Assembly: GCF_000247695.1 (NCBI RefSeq)
Contig: NW_004624747.1
Coordinates: forward strand, 6,471,461-6,535,460
Length of the DNA stretch: 64,000 nucleotides
From: Heterocephalus glaber
Taxonomy: Eukaryota > Chordata > Mammalia > Rodentia > Bathyergidae
Reading direction: 5' to 3'
Below, piece by piece: positions 1 through 11,929 of the stretch. The first letter of the stretch is position 1, and every line of letters starts with the position of its first letter. The notes beneath the pieces were generated by a model. The model was not told the origin of the DNA and did no database searches. It worked only from the letters and a program-made list of their open reading frames with translations. A program made the position numbers and the translations under genes.

Positions 1-584
1 TTTTCTCTTGAAACATCAGAACTAAAACCTCTGCAAGATGGCCCTTGATAACGTTTTCACAGAGAAAAACACTAATGAGTAGTCAGGACATTGCCATCAG
101 AGACTAAACTGGAGACCAGCTTTCCCAGGACAAAACTATCATATGCTAGTTTGCCTCTAAATCTTTCCAAGATATAAACTAATCCTTTAAGAAGTAGCTT
201 TCTCATTTCTACTCTTACTCCAAATTTTCCTTGTCTGAGTTGCAAATTTAAATCAATATATGATGTGGACTTTTGTTTAATTCTAATCCAAAACAATCTA
301 AACTCCCACTGCATTCTTTGGAAGCCCAAAATGCTGTGGAAATGCTCTCTTGGCTATCTCTCGCTCTTTAGGGAGTCAGCACTCCCCATGTGCATCCCCT
401 TGGAGACCATGATTCCATGGCCTCTGTGACTTTTCCAACCAGGTGGGTCAAATTAGCTGTATAGTCCACTTATGAGGAAGCTAACAAGGCTCCTCTGTGG
501 GTGCTTGAGCACATTTTACAAAACTGCTGATGACATCATGAGCCAAAGAAACCAGGTCTCACATTGTGGACTAAGCCTAAATAT
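1..584. other. unannotated intergenic sequence
   Basis: No SINE, LINE, coding or RNA feature is recognised here. Short open frames on both strands lack any protein family resemblance and are probably chance. Confidence 0.5.
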
Positions 585-785
585 TATAACTTTATATTTA
601 TGTAGTGTCTTTTTTCCAAGGAACTCCAACCTCTTTACAGACATTATGTCATTAATCCTCAAAGCATCCCTGTTTGGTACATGGCAAATATGATACCCCT
701 CCTTTTTTTTTTAAACTGTGATGGAAACTTGCAAGTCATTGATGGAACCCAGCCCTCTGATTCTTAGTCTATGCACTATACCATG
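585..785 (-). mobile_element. MIR SINE fragment
   Basis: The stretch reads as a reversed mammal-wide interspersed repeat: 'cattaatcctcaaagcatcc', then a degraded counterpart of the 'gatgaggaaactgaggc' core, 'gcaagtcattgatggaaccc', and an ending near 'tatgcactataccatg'. It is heavily diverged and contains a short T run. Confidence 0.6.
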
Positions 786-1190
786 AAAAAAGCCAGACGG
801 ATACTCTTCAAGCTTATTCATTGCTTCTTGGGTGGCATTTGAGAAGATGTCTCAGTCGATATGCATTTAAGTGTTTAGTGTTTAATGTCTTTAGCTTCCA
901 TTCTCCTTTTATAGTTTTCCTCATTGAACTTTTAGCATGTTCAAACATATGTCGTTTACTTTCCACTGTTGCATTCATGGGAACACTAGAAGTTTGTAGC
1001 TGAGATTTGAAGTGAAAGACTTAGTTATTAGATATGTAATTTTGCTTACCACTCAGAGATCTCTTATACTTCCATACTTCAAAATAAGGTAGATTTTTTA
1101 AAAAGTCACCATGCCAGCTCAAGACATATTTTATTTTATAGCAATCCTATTTTCACCAAAATCAGCTAGTGTTCAACTAGATACAATCAA
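786..1190. other. unannotated intergenic sequence
   Basis: AT-rich sequence without a recognised repeat. The 60-codon open frame at 821-1003 has no family resemblance. Confidence 0.4.
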
Positions 1191-1194
1191 TTTG

Positions 1195-1300
1195 TATTGA
1201 ATGGTTATTACATACCAAGCTTTGTGCCAAACATTTTCAAATACATGATGTTATTTAACATATATAATATTCCCTGAGAACCTGTGAGATTTAAGTCTTG
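1195..1300 (-). mobile_element. MIR/L2-type fragment
   Basis: 'Gaatggttattacataccaa', 'tgtgccaaacattttcaaat' and 'gatgttatttaacatatata' follow the reversed MIR/L2 pattern (tactatgtgccaagcactg, then a run reading attatctcatttaatcctc). Too diverged for a subfamily call. Confidence 0.5.
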
Positions 1301-2918
1301 TTGGTGTGTAAATACTCCCCTAGATTAGGACAAGAAAAAAAGAGGCACTAATAGGAATGTGGCCTTAGCTGCTACATCTGTCCACCCCCACCCCCTAAAA
1401 ACCCTCCCTCAATTAGCTCTCATTCCCTTAGTGGGAAATCCCCAGGGTAAATATTTCCACAAAAGGGAGAAATGTGAGCAAATTATAAAAATCACCAAGA
1501 ATTAGCTCAAAACCCATGAAGAAAAAGAAACTGAAAAGACTGGTTCCTTTGCACCTAATGCAAAGTGCAGAGAAGGAAACAAAGTCTATCTAAGGATGAC
1601 AAATATTTCTGGATTTCACTTGGTTTGACCCTTTCTAATTACTTTAGGATTATTAGAAACAGGAATTATGGACAATAATGGCACAACTTTAACTACTTAC
1701 AAAAATCAGGGTCACATCTCATTTTTAAATTCTTTTATATGATCTTCTGTCATGTTTTCCAAGTTGGTAGATATCTATACTTTGCTGAATTAGATAATGG
1801 CAGTGAAATGAGAGAGGCTGGAGAAAATTGGAAAAGCTCTTCTTCTAAAACAAAGCAGAAACTTTCAACTTGTAATCATTAAATTCTGAAAGCCACAGAG
1901 TAAAAATGTGCCATGTGTCCTGAAGTAATGCTGTTCTACTCTGCTATTTGGCCGGGCTAGATTTGAAATGGACCTACCTTTCTAAATAAATAGCATTTAA
2001 TTTGAAACTGAGCAGCCCTACTAAATCATGGAAAATCTTTATAGGTTGGAAAATATGTATAGTATGTCATACTTTAGGTATATAATATAGCTGTATTCTC
2101 TAGTATAGCTAAACCACAGTATATTTTCAACAACCTTAAGTTTTTAAGAAAATATATTCATAACATTTCAAACATTTGTTTCTTCTTGTCATAGGAAATA
2201 TTAGCCAAAAAGAATGCACTGTATTCCAAGTAAAAATTTAGTGATGGGAAAATTTAGAAAATATTAGTTTAAAAAACCTGGTGTTTGCCCTAGCAGGGCT
2301 GCCATGCATAGCTGTGCTGATTGTGCACTGTACAATTAATTCCAGGGATATCTAAAACATAAATAAAAATGTAACTGGTGGCTCCTGTAGCTGAACAATG
2401 TCTGGAAACCCTGATTTTAACATAGTATAATAATAAAGCTTTTGAAAATACTTACGTTCTTCCTCTGACTTGCAAATGAAGACCAGTTAGTTGTGAGCTA
2501 CAGTAGCGCTTTTATTATTATTCCTGTTTTTTTGTGTTTATGCAAAATTCTCAGTTTTTTCCTCTCCATATTGGTTCCAAAAGACTTCTTTACTGACTAA
2601 GCTTCAGCACACTGATCTGGCATTCTCCCAGCTCTGTGTTTTCATGAGTCAGGGAAAATGTGTGCACTCTGAGAAGAACCTTGTCAGACACGTTCAACCA
2701 GCCCTGGGCTAGTTTATGAAGTCCCTCCCTCCATTCTTATTCTCTCTCTTTACATTCCTCCAGTCTACTGCCCATATCTGTATTTAGCTCTTACTTTATC
2801 TTATCTGGGCTATATGGTTGATTAGAGTTTGTTGAGTCTTTTACTACCTTGAAGCACTCTTTTCCCATTTTTGTCATCTTGTTACCACTATGTCCTGAAT
2901 TCATCACCACCATAACAC
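1301..2918. other. SINE-free intergenic stretch
   Basis: About 1.6 kb of AT-rich sequence with no recognisable transposon, RNA gene or coding exon. Nothing specific is supported. Confidence 0.45.
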
Positions 2919-2934
2919 TTAGCATGGAACTTTA

Positions 2935-3073
2935 TTTTTATTTATTTATTTATTTATGGTTTTTTTGAGACAGGGTCTTGCTTTGTACCCTAGGCTAGCC
3001 TTGAACTTGCTGTGATCCTCCTGCCTCTGCCTCCTGAGTGCTAGGATTACAGGCATGCACCACCATGCCTGGT
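2935..3073 (-). mobile_element. B1 SINE
   Basis: 7SL-derived rodent SINE in reverse, from 'ttgagacagggtcttgcttt' to 'caggcatgcaccaccatgcc'. It is bounded by a perfect 16-bp target-site duplication, ttagcatggaacttta, at 2919-2934 and 3074-3089. The A-tail side carries a (TTTA)n microsatellite at about 2936-2958. The insertion limits are certain. Confidence 0.93.
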
Positions 3074-3278
3074 TTAGCATGGAACTTTAAATCTTCTGCT
3101 TTCCTGATCCTCCTTCTTTACCCTTCCATTTTTAGTTCTCTTTTATTTTCTTTAACCAGAAGGAAAACATGTAGTTGCTTGATGGGGAAAAAACTAGAGC
3201 CAATGGAAGGGAACTTCACATCAATACAAGACCAAGAGTAGCCCTGAAGACACCCTCCCTCTCCCTCATGTACTCTTT

Positions 3279-3357
3279 TATTTTGGTACCAGGGATCGAA
3301 CTCAGGACCTTGTGCTTGTGAGGCAGGCATGGAACCACTGAGCTAAATCCCTGGCTG
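3279..3357 (-). mobile_element. ID-type SINE (young subfamily)
   Basis: Reversed tRNA-derived SINE: 'ggtaccagggatcgaactca' is the box B end and 'ccactgagctaaatccctgg' the box A end. Flanks carry near-identical 12-bp duplications (tcatgtactctt at 3266-3277, tcatttactctt at 3361-3372). Confidence 0.9.
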
Positions 3358-4765
3358 TCCTCATTTACTCTTGTGACAAGGCTTGGTCCAGTTTTAATAA
3401 AATAATTTGAAGGGAGTGCTATTATGAATTTTATAACAGTCTAAGTTTCTAGTAGTACAGTTCATTTAAAAATGAAAAGAGAACAGATAATCTCTGAAAG
3501 GATCATGGAAAGATATTCAAGAAACTAACAGTGGTCATTTTCTAGAAGGAGAGTCTAGAGTGGCAGGGAGAGTCTCACTATCTACTTTTATATTACCTTT
3601 TGAATTGCATACTATATGAATGTACAAACTTTTGATAAAATGAAAGCAGGCAATTAAGTAACTAGAACTAAATTGACATGAAAAATTCTATTAATTGTAG
3701 GGAAGGGTTCAAATAAAATTTTATTTATTAAAAAATAAAAATAGATCAGGAAGAAAGGTATGCCTCCTTTCATTTTGTGTTAGCAAATTTAAAAATCTAT
3801 TGTTTCATTGTTTGCTGGAAAAAATAACATGAAAGCTAAGTTTAGGTATCTGCCCCTCATAAAAAATTTATCCTCACTCTAAACATTCAACTACTTTAAA
3901 ACTTTTCTTTTTCACCTCAAGTGAATTTAGGGCCAACTTAAAGTGAAAATCTGACTTCCTAGTGAACATGCCTTGCAATTCTGCCACAACCTTGTATGGA
4001 CATATTTTTCAAGAGATGTCAAAGTTCCTAAGTGACAATTACTTTGCTTTTCCTTCCTGCCAGCCAAGGTTTGGATATCTATCATGCTAACAGTGATCTT
4101 CTATCTCAGACAACCTTCATACCAAAGTAGTCTTTGGTGTTGTGTGGGACCTAGCTCTACAATCATTTCTGTACTCACAGTTATACTCTCTTGCTTTCAA
4201 CACCTGCTAAAGTACTTTGTAGATGCTCTGATAGAAGCAAATGACCTACATAGAAAGTCAGTAAGAAGCAGTTTGTTGCATTTCCAATTCTGTGTCTATT
4301 ATCTGTTCATCTCTTTTTTGAAGAATCAGCAACTTACATTGAGTTTAGTATATCTAATAACATTATCATGTCATTGCCTATATATTTCTTCCATTCATGC
4401 CACAAACCAAAAAACAACTTTTTCATTTTTATAATTACTTAAGTACATATTTGAGTATGTTTATGTGCTTTATGCATCCATTATTAGTTACCACAAAATT
4501 TGAAATTGATTACTCAGGCACTTTGAAAGTAAGGAAGTGACTGGTATTTTTTGTTGAGAAGCATCTAATAATATTTTAGAATATTTTATAATTTTAAAAG
4601 GTAAGCCAAATAAACTTTAAGTTTTTTAAAAAAGTTATTACTTTTCCAGCTTACAAATAAAAAGTTTCATAATAAAGTTTTTCTCATATTGAAATACAGG
4701 AAAACAAAGAGATAAAAGTAATAATATTAACAGAATTAATAAATTAATATGAATGTCATTTTGTT

Positions 4766-4854
4766 TTGTTTTGTTTTGGTGTTCGGGATTGAACCCAGGT
4801 CTTGTGCACGCTTATAATACACTGTACTCATGACAGCTATATCTCCAGCCCCTG
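4766..4854 (-). mobile_element. ID-type SINE (older subfamily)
   Basis: Reversed ID with (TTTTG)n at the tail side, then 'ggtgttcgggattgaaccca' and 'agctatatctccagcccc'. A 9-bp target-site duplication, gaatgtcat, lies at 4751-4759 and 4855-4863. The body is more diverged than the young IDs. Confidence 0.85.
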
Positions 4855-4967
4855 GAATGTCATATTTAAAATTTAACCTTAATTCAAGTTACACATGAAT
4901 ATATTCTCATAGATAACTCAAAAACTACCAGTAAAGATATTCTGTACCTTTCACTTTGCTTTTAAAA

Positions 4968-4989
4968 CACACACACACACACACACACA
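4968..4989. repeat. (AC)n microsatellite
   Basis: An uninterrupted run of about 11 CA dinucleotides just left of the hAT-like element. Confidence 0.95.
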
Positions 4990-5392
4990 ATGTGCTGTGT
5001 AATATAACCACTAGCCACATGTGGCTATTGAGCCCTTGAATTGTGGCTACTTTGATTTGAGATGTGCTATTCATACAAAACATACACTGAACTATGATAA
5101 TGTATTACCAAAAATATAAATATTTTAATAATTTTTACACTTATTACATATTGGAATAGTAGTTTCTGATATGTTGAATAAAAATATTATTGAACTGATG
5201 GGGATGGCTCAGTGGTAAAGCATATGTTTAGCATATCCAAGGCCGTGAAGTCTATCCCCAGAATCAATCAATCAATCTCTCTGTCAACTATCTATCTACC
5301 TATTAAACTTCTTTTTTTTTTTTTAATTTTTAAAATATAGCTGAAATGTAAAATTATCTTTGTGGCTTGTATTCTATTTCTATTGGAACGCA
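4990..5392 (+). mobile_element. old hAT-Charlie-type miniature transposon
   Basis: The left part (from 'gtgctgtgtaatataaccac' through 'tagccacatgtggctattga') and the right end ('ttctatttctattggaac') are the two halves of a mammal-wide nonautonomous hAT family whose termini read cagcgctgtccaatag. An older ID (5197-5262) is inserted inside. I do not name the exact MER family. Confidence 0.65.
5197..5303 (+). mobile_element. ID-type SINE (older) with simple tail
   Basis: 'Gatggggatggctcagtggt' to 'gaagtctatccccag' is a diverged ID in sense orientation. Its tail has become (AATC)n and then a (TATC)-like tract. It is nested in the hAT-like element. Confidence 0.75.
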
Positions 5393-5960
5393 CCATATAT
5401 AATGTATATACTCTCTCTATATTTGATTTATAGGACATCTTAAAAGTATAAATGAGATGATATTAGTTTTTTTCTGAAATTTTCTTTTTTCACTTAACGT
5501 ATATCTTGGAGGTTTTTTCTTCATATATTTAGATGAAACTTATTCCTTTTATCTGCAGCATCGTATTCCTTAATATTAGAGAGCCTTAGTTTGTTTCAAA
5601 TTTCTGCAATTGATGGAACATTTAAATTGTTTTTGCCTTTCCTTAGGAACATTTTACATTCTTACTATTACTATATCCTCTCCAATACTTGTCATTTTCT
5701 TTTTTTTTTATATACCTAATGGGTATAAAGTGGTGTGTCATCACGTTTTGATTTGCATTTCCCTAATGATTAGTGAGGCTGAGGGCTGAGTGTGTTTTCA
5801 TGTGCTTATTGTCCATTTGTATATCTTCTTTGGAGAAATATCTCTTCATTTAAATTGTCTCTTTATTTTAAAATCAGGTTATCTAATTGTTGAGCTGTAG
5901 GTGTTCTTTATATATTCCAGATATTTATCCCGTATCAGATAATTTGCAAGTATTTTATTC

Positions 5961-6105
5961 TTTTTGTTTGTTTGTTTGTTTTGGTTTTGTTTTTTTGAGA
6001 GAGGGTCTCACTATGTAATTCAGGCTGCTGGCCTAGAACTCATAGTGATCCTCCTGCCTCTGCCTCCTGAGTGCTGGGATTACAGGCATGTGCCACCACA
6101 CCTGG
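5961..6105 (-). mobile_element. B1 SINE
   Basis: Reversed B1 from a T-rich tail through 'gagagagggtctcactatgt' to 'gcatgtgccaccacacctgg'. It interrupts the L1M fragment. Confidence 0.9.
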
Positions 6106-6535
6106 ACTTTTACCTTTCTAGAGTTGTCTTTTTCAGTGTCTTTAAAGTGTCCTTTGATGCACAAAAGTATTAAAGTTACCTGTGTTTTCTTTTGTTGCCT
6201 ATGTTTCTGTTGTCATGTCCAAGAAATCCTTCCCAAATCTGTTATAAAACTGTTCCCTGTGTTTTATCCTAAGAATTTTATAGTTTTGGCTCTTGAATTT
6301 TAGTCATTGAACTATTTTGAGTTTATTTTTTGTATATGATCGAAGATAAAGGTTCAACTTCATACATTTGGATATGGATATCTGTTTTTTTCAACACCAT
6401 TTGTTTAAAATCCATCCTTTCCTCCTTGAATATTTTTAGCAACTTGTTGAAAGTCATTTGACCAAATAGGCTTTCTGTTTTATTGCATTGGTCTATATGT
6501 CCATGTTTATGACAGTACCTCTTGTCTTTGTTAAT

Positions 6536-6602
6536 TATTTTTCCAGTAACAGGAATTGAACTCAGGACCTTGCATTTGCCAGGCAGGCATGGTGCCACTG
6601 TA
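6536..6602 (-). mobile_element. ID-type SINE, partial
   Basis: 'Aacaggaattgaactcagga' through 'caggcatggtgccactg' is the box B and central part of a reversed ID. The box A end is missing. It sits inside the L1M fragment. Confidence 0.75.
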
Positions 6603-6708
6603 GCAATGTAGTAAGTATTGAAGTCAAAAAGCGTGAGACTTCTAACTTTGTTCTTATTCAAGATTGATTTGACCATTTAGAGTCCCCTCAGGTTCCATGT
6701 GAATTTTG

Positions 6709-6799
6709 TTTTATTTATTTTTTTGTGATGCTGGAGATCAGCCCCAGGCTCTCACACACATTAGGCAAGTACTCTACCCCTGAGCTATACCTCAGCCCC
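6709..6799 (-). mobile_element. ID-type SINE (older)
   Basis: 'Tgatgctggagatcagcccc' through 'cctgagctatacctcagccc' is a reversed older ID. The L1 sequence resumes after it and repeats 'catatgaatttt', close to the left flank 'catgtgaatttt'; this is a probable target-site duplication. Confidence 0.8.
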
Positions 6800-7024
6800 C
6801 CATATGAATTTTGGAATTTTAAAAAATTTTCTGCAAAATCATGTCATTGGGATTTCGACAAGGATTGTACTGAATCCATAGATTGCTTTGGGTGGTATTA
6901 ACATCTTAACAATAGTAAGTCTTCTAGTCTATGAATGTCCATGTCTTTCCATGATTTCATCATTTTATATTGCTTTAGAAGTTCTTCCCAATGCTAAAGT
7001 TATAAGCAAATTTTTTATATATAC

Positions 7025-7116
7025 TTTTTTTTTTTTTTTTTTAGTACCGGGGATCGAACTCCGGTCCTTGCGCTTGCACAGCAGGCAGTGAAACCACTGA
7101 GCCAAATCCCCGGCCC
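7025..7116 (-). mobile_element. ID-type SINE (young subfamily)
   Basis: Long poly(T), then 'agtaccggggatcgaactcc' and 'gagccaaatccccggccc'. Flanked by the 8-bp repeat atatatac at 7017-7024 and 7122-7129. Little diverged. Confidence 0.9.
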
Positions 7117-7139
7117 CTTTCATATATACTTTTAATAAC

Positions 7140-7320
7140 TTTGCAACTGAACCCAGGGCTCTCATGCTGAGCTACATTCCCAGCCCTTTTTCTTTATTTT
7201 TTACTTGAGACACGGTTTCATTAAGTTGCCCTTGCTGGGTTTGAATTTATGATCCTCCTGCCTTGGCCTCCCAAGAGTACTGGAATTGCACACCTGCTCT
7301 GCCACTGTACCTAGTTTAGT
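7140..7320 (-). mobile_element. B4-type composite SINE (B1 + ID)
   Basis: Reversed ID part ('actgaacccagggctctcat' to 'tacattcccagccc') is joined through an A/T linker to a reversed B1-like part ('gacacggtttcattaagttg' to the 'ccactgtacctag' end). That arrangement defines B4-type dimers. Confidence 0.75.
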
Positions 7321-7850
7321 AGTTTTGCTTTTTACATTTGGCTCTTTAAGCTAATTGAGAATTTTTTCCCCCTTAATAACAATGTTTTTCACTGAAGCAG
7401 TGCCACTTGAATAGACTGGTATCTTCCACCTAATTGAACTATCACTTCTATCATAAACCAAATTCCTATATACACCTAGGTTTGTTTTTGTACTTGGTAT
7501 TCTATTTCACTGATCCATATATTTACTTCTGAACTATTGTTATCATGTTTTAATTATTTGATAATATATTTAGATTTTTGAAAGGGCAGTTCTATTCCCC
7601 TCATTATTATTCTTTTTCAATGTTTTAAAGGCTTTTCAATACACTTTCTCTTCCACGTAATTATTAAAATCAGCTTACTAAGTTCCAACAGATGTATTAT
7701 TGGAATTTTGGTTAGGATTGTGTTAATTTGATAAATTAATCTTTTACAAGTTCTTTTGTTTTGAGGAAACATTATTACTAGTAGCTATATCCCTATTATC
7801 ACCTTGGCCCTAGGAAATTTTCTGTCTACTTAAACCTAGATTCACCCGTG
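7321..7850 (-). mobile_element. second old L1 (L1M-type) ORF2 fragment
   Basis: 'Ctgatccatatatttacttc', 'cctcattattattctttttc' and 'attggaattttggttaggat' match reversed L1 ORF2. The segment covers the same L1 region as the preceding fragment, so it is an independent copy. Confidence 0.7.
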
Positions 7851-7985
7851 CAGCGGCACTGTCCAAGGAACTTTCTGTGATAATGAAAATGTTCTGTGTA
7901 TGTGATGTCTGATAATGAATGACTCATCACATGTGGCTACTGAACACCTGAAATGTGGCTAATGCAAATGAGGAGCTTTGCTTCC
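7851..7985 (+). mobile_element. old hAT-Charlie-type miniature transposon, partial
   Basis: 'Cagcggcactgtccaaggaa' and 'tcacatgtggctactgaaca' match the left end of the same hAT family seen at 4990. The right half is absent. Confidence 0.65.
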
Positions 7986-8690
7986 TCCAGCTATTAGTTA
8001 GCTGTTAACATCCGTTGGCTTGTGGCCATATCACTCCAGTCTGCCTCCACAATCATATTGTCTTCTCCTGTCTGTGTTCAAATCTCTACCTGTCTTCTTC
8101 TTTTAAGGATACATATGATTATATTTAGGGCTCACCTGGATGATAATTAAGAATAATCTCTCTACCTCAAAATCCTAACTCACATCTGCAAAGACTCTTT
8201 ACCCCCTTTTTTCTTGTATAAGATAACATTCATCATCAGGAATTAGGACACAGCATCTTTGGCAGGGTTTGGAGATGCTGTTTTCAGCCTACTGCAAGGA
8301 TGCAATTTGGGTGGATCAGGGATGCTCAGGGCAGTAGGAATGATGACAACTGTCAGTCACTGAATGACTTGCACATGTGAAACATTGTACCAGGTACCCT
8401 ATGTATACTATTTCATTTACTCATTATAAGAATACTGCGTAGGCCACCTTTGATGTTTGGGAAATGCTGTCTAATAAAAATTGAAAAATTACAAGGAAAA
8501 ATTGGTTAAAAAGGAAAAATAATGAATTTCATTTTGGCTGTTTAATCTGAGGTTCTAGTAGGCTATGTCCAAGAATAGGCCAACTCTAGATAGAAGTCTG
8601 CAAGCCCTACAAGAGTTCTGATAACTTCTCTACAATTTTCTAGCCTTGTTTTCCCCTTTGAGTTGAAGAAACAAATTGTAAGAATTATTA
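7986..8690. other. unannotated intergenic sequence
   Basis: No confident repeat or gene. A weak MIR-like stretch lies at about 8370-8450. Confidence 0.4.
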
Positions 8691-8800
8691 AATTTGAAAT
8701 CAGGAGACTTGAGTTTAAGACTTCCACTTACTAAATGTGTGAACTGGATAAGTAATTTCATTCTCCAAAGTTCAGTTTCCCCTTCTATGTGGAAAAAATA
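8690..8800 (+). mobile_element. MIR SINE fragment
   Basis: 'Ggagacttgagtttaagact', 'actaaatgtgtgaactggat' and 'agttcagtttccccttctat' follow the sense MIR pattern (tagctgtgtgaccttgggca ... cctcagtttcctcatctgta). Confidence 0.6.
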
Positions 8801-8871
8801 ACATGACATTGTGATATTCTTGTAAGCTTTCAAATGTTTTTAAAAAGAACACAAATTTTAATTTCAACCTT

Positions 8872-10828
8872 AAGTAATTTAATTTTTTTTTGCACTTTAT
8901 TAAATTCTTTTATTGGTACATTGTAGGTATACAACACAATTACATTTCTCATTGGGAATTGTACCTTTATATAATGCATCTTGGTTCTTGTTTTTTCCCC
9001 ATTCCTAGCCCTCCCTTCATGCCCTCCACCCTTCCCTATTTACAAAGACTTTATTTCCATTTTTTCCATTTCTCATCATTTTTCCTTTCCCCTGCCCCTC
9101 CCACTAACCCTACCCCTTTGGACCTTTTCTTCCTATTTTGCATTATCGATTATTCATTCTAATCATTGGTACATTTTAGGTATACAATATAATGGCAGTC
9201 ATCATTGGAAATTTGCACCTTTACATAGCCTCTCTTGGTTCTTATTTTTCACCCTTGCCCAGCCCTCCCTTCAACCCCTCCAGTCCTCCCTATTTACAAA
9301 GATTTTGTTCCTATTTTTCCATTTTCTCATATTAATCCCATTCCCTTCTATCCTTCCCCTAGCCCTCCCACTTCCTTCCCCTTTGCCCCTTTTCTTCCTA
9401 TTTCACATTGCCTATTATACATTTTAGTCCTTATTTACACTTTCAGTTACTCACACCAGAGAAACTATTCGGTATTTATACATGTGTGTCCTATTTATTT
9501 CACTTACGAGTATCACCTCAATGTGCATCCACTTAGCTACAAATGTCTCTAATTTCTCATTTTTTATGGCTGAGTAGTACTCCATTTTATTAAAAAATCA
9601 CATTTTCCTTATCCAGTCTCCAGTTGATGGGCATTTGGGCTGTTTCCAAGTTTTAGCTATCACAAACTGTGCTGCTATGAACATGGGCATGCATGTATCA
9701 CTGTGGTATGATTCTTTTAATTCTTTGGGGAAGATCCCCAGCAGTGGAATAGCAGGGTCAAATGGGACTTCCAGTCCTAGTTCTTTGAGCTATCTCCATA
9801 CTGATTTCCACAGTGGTTGCACCAGTCTACACTCCCACCATCAGTGGAGCAGGGTTCCTCTTTCCCCACAGCCCCGCCAGCATTTGTTATTGGTTGATTT
9901 CATGATAGCAGCCATTCTTTCAGGAGTGAAGTGGAATCTCAGCATTGTTTTCATTTGCATGTCTCAAATGACCAGTGATGTTGATTTTTTCATGTATTTA
10001 TTTGCTATTTCTACTTCTTTGTCTGAGCAATGTCTGTTCATTTCAGATGCCCATTTTTGGATTGGGTCTTTAAATTTGGTAGGTCTGATCTTTTTAAGTT
10101 CGTTATAGATTCGAGATATTAGACCTTTGCCTGAGGAAGAGCAGGTGAAGATTTTTTCCCACATTGTGGGTTGTCTCTTCACACTGCTGGTGGTTTCTCT
10201 TGCTGTGCAGAAGCCTTTTAATAAGAAGAGATCCCACTTGTTGATTGTTCATGCTAGTTCACGGGCAGCTGAGGTTTTGTTCATAAAATCTTTTCCTACA
10301 CCGATGTCTTCAAGGGTTCTACCTAACCTCTGTTCCAGCCGATTCAGTGTTTCTATTTTAATATTTAGATCTTTAATCCATTTTGATTTTAGTTTAATGC
10401 ATGGTGAGAGATATAGGCCTAGTTTTAATCTTTGGCAAGTTGAAACCCAATTTTCCCAGCACCATTTATTAAAGAAACTATCTTTCCTCCAGTGAGGGTG
10501 TTTGGCTCCTTTGTCGAAGATGAGATGGCTGAGTGTGTCTGGCGTTGTTTCTGCATCTTCTAATCTGTTCCACTGGTCCTCAGGTCTGTTTCCTTGCCAG
10601 TACCATGCTGTTTTTATCACAGTAGCTTTGTAGTATAGCTGCCGGTTGGGGATTGTGATACCCCCTGCCATGTCTCTGTTACCTAGAATTGCTTTTGCTA
10701 TTCTAGGTCTCTTCTTGTTCCAAATGAATTTTTGGATTGTTTTCTTGAGGTCTATGAAGTATGCTGGTGGGATCTCAATTGGAATTGCATTAAATCTATA
10801 TAGCAGTTTTGGAAGTAATTTAATTTTT
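8872..10828 (-). mobile_element. 5'-truncated L1 with ORF2 C-terminus and doubled 3' UTR
   Basis: A 16-bp perfect target-site duplication, aagtaatttaattttt, lies at 8872-8887 and 10813-10828. Read on the minus strand, the element contains the ORF2 C-terminal region: 10671-10249 has ITIPNRQLYYKATVIKTAWY and the FNKWCWENW motif. A shifted frame follows to 9964. The 3' UTR at about 9427-8912 is a tandem duplication with a 253-bp offset. It is truncated 5' within ORF2, frameshifted, and certainly inactive. Confidence 0.95.
8912..9427. repeat. tandem duplication of L1 3' UTR (2 x about 253 bp)
   Basis: Unit 1 starts at 8912 (attggtacattgtaggtata) and unit 2 at 9165 (attggtacattttaggtata). The order then matches: a 'ttggttctt' block, 'agccctccctt', 'tccctatttacaaagattttgt' or its equivalent, a C/T-rich tract, 'tttcttcctatttcacattg'. 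The copies differ at many scattered sites, so the duplication is not recent or came with the source element. Confidence 0.9.
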
Positions 10829-11089
10829 AAAATGACATCTTAAAGCTATCTGGATCTTAAATAACATTAACATTGTTTTTATAAGTCTATTATTGGCTCC
10901 CTTCCCGTTGTTCAAATAGCTACTCAATAGTCTATATTCACCACTTACATGGCATAAGAGCCATCCAAGGCCAATTCCTTACTTTTCTAAGAGGATGATC
11001 TCTAAACTAAACTTCATAGAAATAATTAAGGTTTTCAAGCGTGAATCACTCAACTTCCTGCCCTCATATTTACCTAGGATTTACCTAGT
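10829..11089. other. unannotated intergenic sequence
   Basis: About 260 bases with no recognised feature. Confidence 0.4.
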
Positions 11090-11420
11090 TGGTCCTTGAC
11101 TTATGATGATTCAATGTAGAATATTTGCTTTTACATTGGTATATGTATCGGCAGAAACTATACTTCAAATTTTGAATTTTTATTTTTTCCTAGGCTAGCA
11201 ATATGCTATAAGATACTCTCTTGTGATGCTGGGCAGTGGCAGTGAACTGCAGCTCCCAGTTAGACACATGATCACAGGGGTAAATAACTGATACTGCAGT
11301 GTACTGTGTTGGCTAAGCTAGGATGTACAGTACTAAATGTGTTTTCAATCTAGGATATTTTCAACCTACAGTGAACTTGTCACGATTTGACCCTATCTTA
11401 AGTTGAGAAGAATCTATATA
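11090..11420 (+). mobile_element. Tigger-like nonautonomous DNA transposon
   Basis: 'Ccttgacttatgatgattca' opens and 'cctatcttaagttgagaaga' closes the element as degraded inverted ends. The interior 'gatgctgggcagtggcagtg' and 'actgcagtgtactgtgttgg' match a mammal-wide Tigger-derived miniature family. The exact family is not named. Confidence 0.7.
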
Positions 11421-11929
11421 TCCACATTACCATTTTCCTCCCAGATCCCAGAAGAAGTAGTATTTTTTTTTTTTTGTCCAAAGTGAATATTTATTTCTGT
11501 ATATACTCTTGGGGCATTTTCCTCCATCCTTAGCTCCAGGTCATGTAGTCAATATCCTGGTGGAAATCTTGTATTTAGCTATCTCACCTCTAATTCAGAA
11601 TCTTGAAAACAGAGTCAATTATTTTTCCATTCATCCTCCTACTGTGTTCCCACCCCACATGCCCTCAGCCTCCTCTATTTCTTATCTCTTAATAGTATTA
11701 CCAGAAAGTTGGGTAATTTTATCATTTTTTTAAACTTTTCTTTCCTTTCTTATCCCTGTACCCATTCCAACTAAAGATCAAGTTATGATAGGATTCAGGT
11801 TCAGGTATTCACTCTCTCTTGCTGTGGGCCTCTATTCCTTTAGAGTTCTCCCTCTAACCTTACTGCTGCTCTTGTTCTTGTGGAGATGATTTCTACTCTG
11901 AAGTAGCCTTGTTGCTTTTCATTTCACTC
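11421..11929. other. unannotated intergenic sequence
   Basis: Contains a T run at 11463-11476 and pyrimidine-rich sequence. No gene is supported. Confidence 0.35.

Larger units (their letters stand above)
5400..7022 (-). mobile_element. old L1 (L1M-type) fragment, SINE-riddled
   Basis: Reading the plus strand gives the reversed 3' portion of an old mammalian L1: 'ttttgatttgcatttcccta', then 'atgtgcttattgtccatttg', then 'ttctttatatattccagata', and further right an ORF2-region stretch ending 'tgaatccatagattgctttg'. A B1 (5961-6105) and IDs (6536-6602, 6709-6799, 7025-7116) split it. Frames are broken throughout. Confidence 0.85.
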
